Assembly (NCBI GenBank): GCA_033063855.1
Contig: CP093829.1
Span: 3,978,243 to 4,042,242, forward strand
Origin: Smittia aterrima
Lineage: Eukaryota > Arthropoda > Insecta > Diptera > Chironomidae
Length of the DNA: 64,000 nt
Direction of reading: 5' to 3'
Part shown: positions 13,048-25,012 of the stretch, piece after piece
Layout: each line of letters starts with the position of its first letter
How positions within the stretch are numbered: position 1 is the first letter of the stretch
Translations under genes and position numbers: made by a program
The notes under the pieces: model-generated
What the model saw: the letters and a program-made list of their open reading frames with translations, nothing else
Databases searched by the model: none
What the model was told of the DNA's origin: nothing

Positions 13048-14234
13048 CGCTCCGACCGGCCTTGATGTTTGACGAATGAATTTGGCCTTCGGTTTCGGAC
13101 TTGATGTATAAAGCGAAACTTATTTGAACGAATGTTGCAGATTTCCCTTTAACGAAATCGAATTGAATAAGCTAAGCTTATCAGTTCGATTGATAACACG
13201 CTTTGAGAGTGTGCTTGATGAGCGTGATAATGATTAAACGTCTTGCCCCTTGTCGCACGCTACGACAAAGTAGAAAAACAATCCAAAAGATTTCAAACCT
13301 CTTGATTCTCACGATGTAAATTTAAAACTGATTCATGTCGCATGATGTAGAAATACGAACTCCAGATTTGATTTAACACATTGGAGTTGATGTATGATAG
13401 AAATTCACACAACCGCTGACATCCAAATTGCGTGTCTCAGCTTGCGGAGACATTCAAATGCTGCACTTTATGCTCGCCTCGCATTGTCGACCTCTATCAG
13501 TCACTTATTGATTTGGTTTCGAGAAACAGCTTTTTAATGTTAAATAAAAACTAGTTTTCGGCGCGATGATCACGTTATCAACTAAAATTGGCTGAACTGT
13601 TGGCGGAACGAGTCGGATTTCAGTCTTGTGATGCGACTTATTCTTACAAAACAGGTCTCGTGCGAGTTAACAAAAACAACATGAGCCGTGAAATCATCTA
13701 GCCAACACAGACGATCATTGACTTTGAATTTTAATTGAAAATAAAAGTTGAACATTCGTAGACAAAGTTTGATAAATTATTTACCGAATAATAATCTTTG
13801 CGCACAAATTGTCTGGAGCTTCAGTTGAACGATCAGCTGTTGTAATGAGAAACGTTTTATAACTAACTCATGACGATCGGAGTCCGACTAAGAATCACTT
13901 AAAGACAGCAGTAGCGTTAATGGAAATTTATTTAACCCCTCAAGCAACAATTTTTATCCACTTCACGGAATAAATTTCAAATCGTTCACCTTCTCGAGCA
14001 ATTAGAATTTTAAATACTTTGAAGTTTAAATCCACGGGGATTTTCTTTTGATTCAGATTAATTTCTGTGCAGGAAAAGGAAGGAAGTGAAACGATAGATT
14101 TATTGTTCTTCGATTCTTGAACGTTGAGTGCTCGAGACAATTATTCTCTGATGATTCATTAAATCCATTGAGTGTGCAGGCTAATTTGCAGTGTCACAGA
14201 AGTGTAAGTGAGTGGAAATAATAAGAAAACTTAC

Positions 14235-14629
14235 GGCCAAGAGCCAGATCGACGTCGATATAGTGTTGGTGACGAGAAATATCCTTCATCGTAGAACTCT
14301 GATTTTTGGTTGCGATTTTCTTTCGCGAGGGCATCACATTTTCCACTTTTATTTGCGACAGTTTCACGATTTTTCTCTTCATCGGACAGACGTGGTAATT
14401 TCGCACCTGACGAAGGTTTTGCTTTGGCTTTCGTTGTAACGTTTGCGCTGCTGCCAACTTTCAATTTCACTTTATGCTCTCCATGCTTCAAAGAGACATT
14501 CCTCTGTTGCTCGTGACTCATCACATCATCGTAAGTCCACCGATTGTAAAACGACAACTTGTAATGATGTTTCTCATCTAAGCGCTTCTTGTGCAATGTT
14601 GCGAGATCAATGTCTGATAAGTATGCCAT
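14235..14629 (-). CDS. NADK: Alternative first exon of NAD kinase (long isoform, 131 codons)
   Basis: The frame from ATG at 14629 begins MAYLSDIDLATLHKKRL and ends at a strong donor (CC/GTAAGT) at 14235 in phase 2. That is exactly the phase needed to enter NADK exon 2 at 12814, giving an ...SGSWP/RTRSLNAP junction and a 532-aa protein. The extension is basic and Ser/Lys-rich with no domain that I recognise. It could direct localisation or regulation of the isoform. The alternative is an independent short gene, but the open frame has no sensible end of its own. Confidence 0.75.
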
Positions 14630-16903
14630 GTTACTTATATTGTAATTGTGAAACGATCACTAGCGAGATACTGAATTCAGGTCACTTAGGCCATTAGTTT
14701 AATAAACTTTCGTGTTTTATTGTCTTGTCGGCATTTTTCTTTCTGCACTTTTGCATTTTTTTCCTATTAGGAAACTATAACTTCATGATCGAACAAATCG
14801 TCTCTGCGCTTCTCTGCAAATTGAATGTTGACATAAGATATTTTTTATTACGACACCAGATACTTCGTGTTTCGATCAGAGTTTCCGAGAATAAGCAGAG
14901 TTTACCGATTCAATTTTGTGATTAAAAATTGAAATGTCATGTTGATAATACGATGTGTTCACAAACGTGATACGCAAGCAATTCGCCTTATCACTGTCTA
15001 TACTTCACACAGCAAGACGTCACCGAAAACCTTTTCTGTTCACGAAAACGAACGAAGCAAAACCAAAAAAAGAGATAAAGTCTCTTGCACATGACGAGAA
15101 ACCTTGAACCACCCGGATGTGCCTCGTCAATAAGACTTAAGCCATCAACTTAACGAATCGTTGAAAGATAATGCAGAAATTTTATTGATGCAATTTAACG
15201 ACAATCAATTCTCTTTGTACGTTTCAGGAAATAAATTATTTCTTTATCGAAGGCGGTTTCACGATAAAGTTATCTGAAGATCCATAACTCAAGCAGTGTT
15301 TGCAAATTGTTTGCAATGCCGCAGACCATTTCGGTTGACATAGTTTCCCTCCGACTTGAGGAAGTCAAAACATGAAGTAACAAAATATTCAGGGGAATCG
15401 AAACTTTCATATTTTCGGTCAGTAAGCAAATTTTCCACCAACATACGCAACGCGATTATATAATCGCTGATTACTTTTGAATTGATAGCTTTGGTCGATA
15501 AAACGTGAGAACTTCATTTTCTTATCATCTCCAAGCCAAACTGTTTTAAACAGACTTTCATCAGACTTAACGCAGTAAAATTGAATATTGCGGTCGGTTG
15601 ATTAACCGAAGAAAAACCTCATTCGATTTGTAATTAAAAGAAACTGGATTAATCAAAACTCAGAAGAAACATTCATCCGATTGTTATTTCCTGAGTGATC
15701 GCGATTTCTGAAGCGTCATCTGAATTATTCAAGAGTCTCTTTGTTAGACGATTTGACATATTTACGTTTGTCAAGGTTGATCAACGCGTTTATTTTCGAT
15801 TAACGGTCATTGATATGAGTTTTTGACCGCGAAAGAAACTTGTCCCGATTTCCAGCCAAATCCAACATGTCAAGCGGTTGAGTTTTTGTTTATTTTCTTT
15901 CGGTGTCGCTTCGGTTTCGGGAAAAGGTTCGCACATGATGTCACACTGTTAAGTATTCGAACGCATTATTCAACACTAATTGGATGAACAAACACCCAAA
16001 ATAGAACTGTGCAAAGTGAAATAATTGAAACTCTTTGTTGCTTGTCTCTCGGAAACTTGATTAGCAAGACATCTGCTGTCGTCAATGCCTCTTCTTAAAC
16101 GCACATTGAAGATCGTAGAAAGTGAAATTGTACTATTTCTCCTCTTTAATTACACAACGAGTCCTCTGTTTGTTTTTGTGAAGATACGAAAATGGCAACT
16201 TTATTTTAAACACGAGGCGAACTATGGAGCTAATGAACGCAAAGACTGTCGCGCGATCACTAAATTATTTTTTCTTCTCGAATACCGATTGCATGGAATT
16301 TACGAGCGAGTCAGCGTTGAGCAAAACATCGTCGAATGTTTCGCTTAATGTTGGAGGCAAGTAAGCGTTGGGTTGATTTGCAGAAGCGAAGGCTGATAAT
16401 GAAAGCGAGAATCATTGCAATAAGTGAATGCGTGACGATAATATTTTAGGTAAACTCTTCTTCAAGGAATCGAAACAATCGTGCATTGCGATCGACTTCA
16501 AACATTGGAATTTCCCGTAAATACCTTCAATGAATATTGAAGGGCAACTGGTCGAAAATATTTCTTTAATAGCTCTTAAGTTATTTAGGTTTCAACTCTC
16601 TTTGAGAAAACACTCAAATCGATGATGGAAAATGGAATTTCGCTGAGGAATTGTTATGGTCAACAATCTCCATGAACGACCGAGCATGTTAAGACATTTG
16701 TCACGAATCTGGATAAATTCAGTTTAATGTCATAGAAAAAACCTCGTGGAGCGTAAACAGACCATTGACACTCAAGAGTAACAAGATATCATGTGATTTG
16801 CGATCAGACTGACCTACTTTAAATTATGAGCAAGACCAAAAACAGTGGTCAACGACTTTATGATGAAGAAAACATTAAAATTGATCGCAATCAATGAACT
16901 CAC

Positions 16904-16992
16904 CATTCCCATTCCGTTGGATTTTGACGACCCTCGGGCATTGAATTGCTTGTCTTGTCTTCAAACTTAACTACACTCGCTTTGTTTGACAT
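16904..16992 (-). CDS. NADK: Alternative first exon of NAD kinase (short isoform, 29 codons)
   Basis: ATG at 16992 starts a 29-codon acidic/polar leader (MSNKASVVKFEDK...) that ends in phase 2 at a good donor (TG/GTGAGT). Spliced to exon 2 at 12814 it gives a 430-aa NAD kinase with an EWEW/RTRSLN junction. Support is the start codon, the donor and the matching phase only. Confidence 0.55.
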
Positions 16993-17396
16993 TTTCCTTC
17001 TTTTAAAATTTCCCTGAATCGTAATACGATTAATTTTTATTCACGCGATTTATCACAAGAAACAATAACTTCACATGACGATTGAATCTCAGCCTTATTT
17101 ATTATTTAGTGTGTTTCAATGCTAAGACGATAAATTGAATTTAAAAAATTTCTGAATGATTTTGTTATTGAAGAAGATTGCGAGAACACGAAGTGCTCAA
17201 TAGAGGATACTTTGAATGCTCTTTCTTTTAAATAAATTTTTGTTCGTTAGCAAAAATCCGCGAAAAACATTTTTCTGTAAGCCCATCTTCTCATAATGTA
17301 ATTGAAATGTTTAAAAACAAAATTACGCATATTTGAGGTAACATTTTTGTTATAAAAATAGATTGAACTTTCGAGAGCTTTAAATTTTATTCTCAC

Positions 17397-17506
17397 CTGA
17401 AGGTCTTTGCTCGTTCTTCGCTTGTGACATTTCTTCGAAGTGGAGCTGGCGAGTCTCTTGTTTCTGCACAAATGGCTTTAGCCATTGCAATATCTTCTTC
17501 TCTCAT
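17397..17506 (-). CDS. NADK: Alternative first exon of NAD kinase (most distal, 36 codons)
   Basis: ATG at 17506 starts MREEDIAMAKAICAETRD and ends ...AKTF in phase 2 at a strong donor (AG/GTGAGA). Joined to exon 2 it reads KTFRRTRSLN, which resembles the FRRTRSL context of vertebrate NADK and supports it as a genuine first exon. The intron to exon 2 would be about 4.6 kb and would contain the other two upstream first exons and the proximal one. The predicted product is 437 aa. Confidence 0.7.
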
Positions 17507-18444
17507 GATGATATTGACGTTTATAATCCAATAAATGTTAATTCACTTTAATTAATTCAAAAAACTGCAAGGAAATCAAATTATTGACTTCAATTCTTCA
17601 GTAACAGTTGAAATAAGAAAAATAATCCTCGACGATAAGACACAAACTAAAACACAATGATTGTTCTCCAAAGACGAAAATAAACTGAAAGCCAGCGGCT
17701 GGCTGGAGAGAAACAATAAATAAAACAGAGATTTTTCAACGGAGGAGAGATATTTTCTGTTTCAAGAAGAAAAAAAAAACTTTTCAACGATTACATCGCA
17801 CGTTGCTTCTATACAAAGAAGCTTCGATCATGTTCGTGAGCTTGAAGTGGTGATCAGTTGTCAATTAGTGAGGTGAGTGGCTGAGGAATTTGCCGAGTTC
17901 AATATTTGTTCGAGAGCTTAAGCGGATGCTCGAGAGTTGATTACGCGAGTTTGTGATTTAAGTACGCGAGAATCGAGGATGAAAGAAGCGAGTGTAAAAG
18001 TAAAGGTACAAGAACAAGTGATCGCTTTTTCAAGACTCCTCCGTGGCTTCTTCAATGCAATATTATTACACAACAAACCAGAACTAGTTTCAGTTGTCTT
18101 TGTATTCTCATTGATTAACACGCACTCGCCGATTGAAGGAAATAAATTATTAAGAAAGAAACCTAATTAACTTTTGATTGTGATGGCATTTTCGAATTAA
18201 TGTTGTGACATTGCTATTGAAGTTGACCGTCAAACATGAGAGACAATTAACATTATTTTGATCAGAGTGGTGAGCTTTTCGTTTCAATATGTGAATAAAG
18301 AGAATCTCAAGTGAATACAAAGATATTTTATTTCAACGCAGCTTAAGAATACAAAAGAAATCATCTGCAATCGAAATCCTCTTTTATTGCACATCGTTAA
18401 TAATACCTTCGAATTTCAAAATAATAAAAATTGAAGTGATTGAT
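17507..18444. other. Intergenic, between NADK distal exon and the OBP gene
   Basis: No gene is seen. It probably holds the distal NADK promoter. A short perfect palindrome-like CCAGCGGCTGG lies near 17692-17704. The GC-richer open frame at 17937-18170 has no family resemblance. Confidence 0.5.
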
Positions 18445-18888
18445 TCAATAACCTTCTGGCAAGAGTCCTCCATTTTTAAGACAAACAAAGCTACGGTAAG
18501 CCCAAAGGCAAGAGTCTGAGCCAGTGTTGTCAAAGCAGTTTGAGATTCTAGTGCCTACAGATTCTCCCTTTGCGAGTTGAAGAACGTAATTGTCAATGAG
18601 AAGTCCAGCGGTTTGATCAAATACTCCAAGTTTGATAAGAACGCAACGAAGGTAGCATGGAGTTGGACTCTCTGAAGTGAACACTCGTTTCTTGTAATCT
18701 TCGATTGAAGAATCAGGGACTTTGTGTTCGCTAATGCATTCGTTGCGAGCGGCATTCAAATCATCACGAGTCTTACGATTGTATTCAGCTGAAATCTTTA
18801 ACTTAAATTAGTAAAATTGTAAATAAAAATTCTTTTTAAAAGTTCTTACTACAACGAAAAGTAAAGTAGCAATGATGAAGAGTTTCAT
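18445..18888 (-). CDS. Classic odorant-binding protein
   Basis: Two exons (18888-18850 and 18801-18445) encode 131 aa. The first exon and the start of the second form a hydrophobic signal peptide (MKLFIIATLLFVV). Six cysteines at 35, 62, 66, 102, 111 and 120 give the spacing C-26-C-3-C-35-C-8-C-8-C, which is the classic insect OBP pattern of three interlocked disulfides. OBPs carry hydrophobic odorants or other ligands in sensillum lymph or other fluids. The acceptor at 18802 (TTTAAG) was chosen because it keeps the frame; the stronger-looking TTTCAG eight bases further does not. A minus-strand AATAAA (plus TTTATT at 18383-18388) follows the stop. Confidence 0.92.
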
Positions 18889-18963
18889 TTGGATTTCAAC
18901 GGTCGACACAATTCGAAGACAAGCAAAACTTAATTAATGACATTGCGACAACAGCTGACGACA

Positions 18964-18971
18964 TTTAAATA
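18964..18971 (-). promoter_or_regulatory. TATA-like box of the OBP gene
   Basis: TATTTAAA on the minus strand lies about 76 bp upstream of the OBP start codon, a suitable distance for a short 5' UTR. Confidence 0.4.
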
Positions 18972-19438
18972 CGATTTCAGATAGTACAAAATGCAACCCG
19001 CACGTATTAACACGTTCTTGGTTAACAGGTTTTCACAAAAAAAAAATCAAGGAACAAATTTCTAATGTGGAACATATATTTAAATAACTTGTTCTCACAA
19101 TATTCATGTCTAAATGAATAGCACAAGTCTCATTATTTTTCAAAAAAACTAAAGGGAACTTTGAGTCGCGACTGTAAACTCCAGGTTCATGAATCGACTT
19201 TTCATGAGAAAATTGGTGACTCTCTCTTGATCGGAGCTTGAATTACTGCTTGACTCGTAGCGCTTACGTTTCTGCTTGCCATGCTTCTCGTGAAAATGAA
19301 AAATGCCTTAATTGAATCGCTCATTGAATCGAAATTAATATCAAATTTTTCGTTAAAAGTGTTTTCCTCAAAAGTACTGCAGTCAAACAATTCAGTTGTG
19401 ATTGTTACTCCGCTGAGTGCGGATCTCAAAAAATAAAT
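18972..19438. other. Divergent promoter region between OBP and gustatory receptor
   Basis: About 550 bp separate the two start codons (18888 minus, 19439 plus). Nothing coding is seen, so the region must carry both promoters. Confidence 0.45.
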
Positions 19439-20843
19439 ATGAACGGTTTGTGCGATTGGATAAATCAGTCAATTCTTGATTTGTTTTTAATCTTCTCTCT
19501 TGGAACGAAAATTTCATCGCCGTCAATAGTTCCTCAACTTTTGTTAGCAATAAATTTGTCGATACCTTGGACAATTTTGGGCTTTTACATTTCAAAAGGA
19601 AGCTTGTTTATTTCCTATGACGCGTTGAGCAAAGCAACTGACATAATCGAACTTCTGGTTCCAATTATCATTCATAGCTTCGTCATTTGTAACGTTATGC
19701 TCAATAGAGAAACTTTCACTAGAATCTCAAATTTAATTGAATTTTTTGATGACAAGTTTAATCGAATGAACTCAAAGAATTTCAAACAAACAAAAACTTC
19801 ATCAACAACTTCGTTTCTTCTGAAGTTTATTTGCATTCATTTCTTTGGATTAGGTTTTGATGCTTTTTTGTTGATCAGGTAAAATTAAAGACGAAAATAA
19901 TATTTTCAAACGAATAATATTTTTCTGTAAAGTTTAATTCCTGGAAATGTCAATTGGCAAAATGCAATACGAACACGAACTCTCTCACTCAGCATTCTTC
20001 GATTAATAAGGTAACGAAGGTATCCAATAATCTAAAGATAATAAAATTGATTTCCTTGATTATTCTAGCACGCAGTTTATGTTCTATTGCGACTTTATTA
20101 CGAGCCGATTGAAATGTTTCAATTATGAGCTCCTGGAAATGTCAAATAAAATTTCTTCAATTGACGATGAACAAAAATTGGAGGAAAAGTTGAATGATCT
20201 TAAAGTTATAGACTTGAAATTCACGGAGCTTAAGCAACACGTTCGAGAATATTTTAAATGGTTTCTTTTGCTCAATATCACGGCAGACATAATTTTTCTA
20301 ACGATTGACATTTATTGGATTTACGGCGGTTTCATTTGGGGTGACAATCCATTCTTCTTGCGTAAGCTAATCGATCGGATAATTAATAGTTTCAATTAAT
20401 GTTTTTGTCGTTTTCAGAATCAAATGTGAAACCTTGTGGGAAAGTCATTACAATGATTTTCGTTTTTGCTTCGTGTAGCTCCGTTCGAGCAGAAGAAGAC
20501 AAGACACCAGGACTCATTTGCTTGATACGTTCTCCCTCGAATGCTATCGCTGACTCGAAACGAAGATATTTGCTGCAGAAGTTTCACACAACTCATTTTC
20601 AGTTCGACGGGAATGGATTTTTCATAATAAAATATGGAACTTTGGTCTCGGTGAGCGTCGTCTTCAGAAAAAATGATAAATCAACTTTGAATATTTTAGA
20701 TTATCGAAGCAATCACGATCTACATGGTTTACTTTTTCCAGTTCATGAGTGACGATAACATTTTCTCATTAGTCCTGACGACTTCGTCTCCTAATGCAAT
20801 AGACATTGACATGTTTATGAGTAACATTAGTTTCACTAAATAA
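19439..20843 (+). CDS. Gustatory receptor (Gr family), first copy in window
   Basis: Five exons join in frame to 395 aa: 19439-19878, 19933-20010, 20069-20361, 20418-20650 and 20700-20843. The chain has about seven hydrophobic segments. It ends in the Gr signature: a conserved HFQFDGNGFFIIKYG segment followed after the last intron by TIYMVYFFQF, a version of TYhhhhhQF. The phase-0 last intron just before this motif is typical of insect Gr genes. Grs are inverted seven-pass ligand-gated cation channels of taste neurons and other cells; the ligand is unknown. AATAAA is at 20908-20913. It lies head to head with an OBP gene and tail to tail with the dynein-tail gene. Confidence 0.88.
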
Positions 20844-20861
20844 TTTCTGTGCTTTCAAAAG

Positions 20862-20913
20862 TTTATTCTTAGAAAAATATTTCACTCATAAAAAGTTTTG
20901 TGCACACAATAAA
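20862..20913. terminator. Overlapping convergent polyadenylation signals
   Basis: AATAAA at 20908-20913 on the plus strand serves the gustatory receptor. TTTATT at 20862-20867 is an AATAAA on the minus strand, 57 bp after the stop of the dynein-tail gene. The two 3' UTRs must therefore overlap. Confidence 0.5.
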
Positions 20914-20923
20914 ATAAAATCTT

Positions 20924-23900
20924 TCAAGTTTCTGTCATCGATGAATTGTCGTCCTCTGTTTCTTCAGCAATATCTTCTTGTTTGACTTCTACTTTGATTT
21001 CTTTTTTAGCTGTCGCAACTAATCCCATTTTAAATTGTTCCTTCAAGTTGTACAAATTGTCGTCGATATCGCGAAGTTCCTCGCAATACCAAATCCAGTT
21101 CTTCGGCATTTCATCAAAGTTCTTACGAATCGTTGGAGGAATGTCAATGTCATATTTTTCTGAAATATTTAATTTAAAGTTCTGATTAACTCGATCACAG
21201 TCTACTCACCCAAAAAGACAAAATATTTCCTGATGTCCTTCATATCCTCTTCGCGATCTTTCATTTCCTTCATTGAAAGTTCGTGGAGCTCTAGTGACTC
21301 TTCAAGTTCCGCGAAATTCATTGGCTGCTCGTTCAAACGAGTGATACGACTTGTCAATGTCAAGTTCAGTTTCTCCAATTTCTTTAGAGTTTCAGCACAA
21401 AGCGTTTGCTTGTATCCATGTTTCCATCCAGCGATGTATTCCAAAACGTAATCCTTCAACTTTGAACAGTTGTAAGTGACGAAATTTATTGTAGTGAAGG
21501 TGTCTTGCATCATTACTTGATTCGAAACATCGAAATATTTCATCATGCTGCTCTCAAACTCTTTCAACTTCAAACCTTTCTCTTGAAACTTCAACATAAA
21601 TCTGTCGATATCAATGACCCAGATGGATCGAAAGTGATACCAAGAGTAAACGTAATCGCTTGTTTTCTCAAGATTTTCTTCAATGACTTCATTGATTCGA
21701 AAAAGAAACATTTGACATTCTTTGTCTTCAGCGATAATTTCATAAAACTTTGTTTGTGATGGCGGCAAATCAAATTTGTCATTCAAACGAGGAAAGATCG
21801 AAACGCTTCTGGTAATATCTTGATAAATTTGATTCAAAGTCTTAGCGACACTCTCAAGCGATGGCTCGAACTGAATTCTCCGATCAGTCAAAGTGATGTC
21901 GATTGTTATGAAAGGCTCTGGTTTCATGTTGTTCTTCCCGTTGAGTAGATCGAAGACTCCAGCCAAAGTATTCTTTGCCGCATTCAAAATCGCATACTCA
22001 GCTAACGAATCAATTTTCCTGATGAAGTTCATCCATTTCTCAGTAACAAAGTCACTGAATTGATCATCGAATCCTTCGTAGATCACAATGATGTATTCGA
22101 TCACTCGTTTGTAAATCTCGCCAATGAATGAAACTGATGAATTCCGCGACTCCTTAAGTTTCCTTTTAAACTCACCTAGAGTTCCAATTGTCTTCACGTT
22201 CATCTGCATAATGCAACTGTTTGAAATTATCTCGAAAAGCTTCACGATTTCCGTGTTGATAACTTTATATAAATCAACGAAATGCTGAAGCCCATGAAGA
22301 TGTCTTGAACACTCAGTAATGTAAGCTTCGGTTGCTTCATCGCTGTAGGTCAAACGAAACATTCCCGGTGAGAGTTTCTTGTCCATAGTTTTAATGTGTT
22401 CCTTGAAGAGAAGACGTTCCTTGTCGGAAAGCGAGCAGAGAATTTTATTGTGCAAGAGAATGACGTTGACTGTCTTGTTGAACAATAAAGTGAGTTTCTT
22501 AGCTTTCGGAAAAGTTTGAATGAGAATTGCTGGCAAAGGAACGTCCATCAAATCAAAGTATTTCGCTTCATCAAGCAATGGCAGGAGATTCCGATCAATG
22601 TTGCATTCGATTAAGCCGCCGTGCGTTGGACTTCGATTAATGAGAAATCTGTTAAAGTAACTGATAGGCTGTGGACTGATATGTGAGCTCCATTCGTTGT
22701 TGTATTCTTCAATCCTTATTCTCACATTATCTGCTGCTTTCTCAAACATGTTTAGTTTCGCTTCTGCTGCAGGAACTTTAGGAAGATAATGCGCTTTCAT
22801 CAGCAAATCCCTCAATCGCTCGCATTTTTTCATTTTGATGTGAAGCACCAACGACTTTCCTGAGTTCTGTGGCAAGCATCCTGGATATTCTTTGTCTAAT
22901 CTCGTGATATCTTTGTTGACCAAAGTGATTTCAGACTCAAACATCGTCCACATGTCTTCAACTTTGTGAATATATTCGCCTTGAAGACTTTTTCTTTTAG
23001 AAAAGTTATGCATCGTCGTGAGAACATCCAAAGCTTCTTCAACGTTATTGATGTTGATAAAAACATTTAGCAAAAGATTGTGAACGACTTCTTCAAGTGA
23101 TCGAATGAGTTTTTTAAACGTTGCCATCTCTTGATACCAATCTTTGTCGTGGACGTTGAGAATCATGTGCGAAGCGACTTTGATTTCTTTCAAACCGTTT
23201 TCAAATTTCTTTTCCATGTCGCGACAAGTCATCGTGAACTCTTTTGCGTTGTAACATCCAAAAGTCAAAGGGGGAATCGTCACAGTCTCGTCGCATCGAC
23301 CGAACACAATGATTGTCTCACAAATCTCCATAATGTCGTAAAGTCGTTGAATGAAAATGTCGATTTGGTTGAAGATTTTGCTCTCATCGAAGAGCCAGGT
23401 CGTTCGAAAGTCTTCTGTTTGAAGCTTCTCCAGCAAACGTTTGTAGATTTGTTTGTAAGCCAAACAGCAATCGATCGACATGTCGCAGATCTTTATTCCG
23501 AATCGAGGATTTCCGTTGAGAATCTTTGGAATGTCCACTTTAGTTCTACAAAAGTTTATGATCTCATTGCTGAGATAAGCGAAGAGTCGTTCAGAGTTTT
23601 TCTTATTCTTGTAATACTCAGAGTTCAACGAAATCACTCGAATGAGATAAATGATTCGAGGAAGTTTTGCTGGCACATCTTTTGGAAACTCAGAAGCTTC
23701 CAACTCCAAACACGGTTCAATCAAAAGTTTCAAATAGCGAGCGTTCGAACGAGACTTTTGCATTTCAAGTGTCAACTCCTCCCGCAAAGCTTTAAACTTT
23801 AAAATGAAGAGAGACTGCGATGTATGCAAAACTTTGAGGATATGTTCGATGTTTCGATGACAAATTTGTTCTTCAATTCCGCTAAGAACTTCAACTAAAA

Positions 23901-24772
23901 GAAGAAAAGAAAATTTATTCGATTTATCGTTAGATTGAAGAAAGAAGCTTACACTTGTAAACCCAGAAATCGTATTCATCAGATGGACAAGCTAAATCCG
24001 CATGAACATTCTCCATGTCATTCAAGCTCAATCGAATCTGAGAAATCCAATAAATTAAAACATTCTCGTAACGTTTGACGAGCGGCTTGTCGAGAACTGC
24101 TTGCTCAATCGTCAGCTCATGACCTTCGTTTGGAACATAAAGGATCACCATCGAGCCAATCTTTGAGTTTACGTCTGTGAGATGAGCCAGAAAGGAGTGA
24201 AGTTCGTTGAACAATCGCATTTGAATGTTCTCGTCCCATCTCTTGTCTTTCAGAATCAAAGGAGCGTAAATGCTGTTCATCAAATAAAGAATCGTCTCCT
24301 CAACGTTCTCGTGAAACTGTCCGAAGGAAATTTCATCGTGGAACCCTTCGACAGTGAACACGTGGCCTGGTTCCTCTCGAATAAAATAAGTCAGCTGCGT
24401 GACTGGATTGGTTGGGCAATCAGGCGTTGCGCAGAGAAATCCTTGATCGAAATAAACAAACAAAGTCGTCTCCATAACATCCATCAACCACTTCGTAGCG
24501 TTCTCTGTGTACGACTCATTGATGTCGTCTTCTGATAAATCGTAGCAAGTCGCAATCTGCTGGATGTACAACAAGAGCTTGTGACGTTGATCGTCTGTGT
24601 ACTCAGGAACTGGGATTGTCTCTTCCTCTTCAACTACTTCGACAATCGCTTTCTTGGCATCTAAAAAGAAGATTTTGTAGTCACGATCATTGATAAAGAA
24701 GGAAACTTCAAACTTACCTCGCTCACGAGCTTCACTCGAGTCTGTACTGTAATTATCGTCATCGTAATCCAT
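20924..24772 (-). CDS. Stand-alone dynein heavy chain tail (DHC_N1-like), no motor domain
   Basis: Four exons (24772-24718, 24660-23953, 23894-21210, 21159-20924) encode 1,227 aa. The match is to the N-terminal tail of dynein heavy chains. Signs are an MDVMETTLFVYFD segment, DKPLVKRYENVLIYWISQIRLSLND, EYDFWVYK leading into LSGIEEQI, RVISLNSEYYKNKK, NEIINFCR, CLAYKQIYKRL and, late, LEKYDIDIPP with the W-rich element after it. In full dyneins (about 4,000-4,600 aa) this part dimerises the chain and binds intermediate and light chains. The linker, six AAA modules, P-loops and stalk would follow. Here the frame ends in an acidic tail (EETEDDNSSMTET) and stop, followed by a polyA signal and then another gene on the opposite strand. 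The subfamily (axonemal is likely) is not certain. The start at 24772 is the first ATG; an upstream in-frame TTG was ignored. Confidence 0.85.
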
Positions 24773-25012
24773 TTTATCTAAATTCGAATGAAACAATTAA
24801 GAAACTAAATCAACGCGTCTGATAACAACCAAAACTCCCGAAGAACTGAAAGGGGAAAATAAGTTTGCCGGTTTAAACAAAATATTTCGTTTCTTTGGTA
24901 TCCATGAACACCTGACTTCTTTTATTATGCAAACTTTGAATGTTGTTTCGGTTTATCAAAAATGTCTTTGAGAGAGCAAATTAATAATTTAACATAAAAT
25001 ACGAACGACACT

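Noticed and set aside
23131..23802. 223-codon open frame on the plus strand inside the dynein-tail gene
   Set aside because: It is antisense to a long conserved exon, has no family resemblance, and is explained by codon bias of the real gene.
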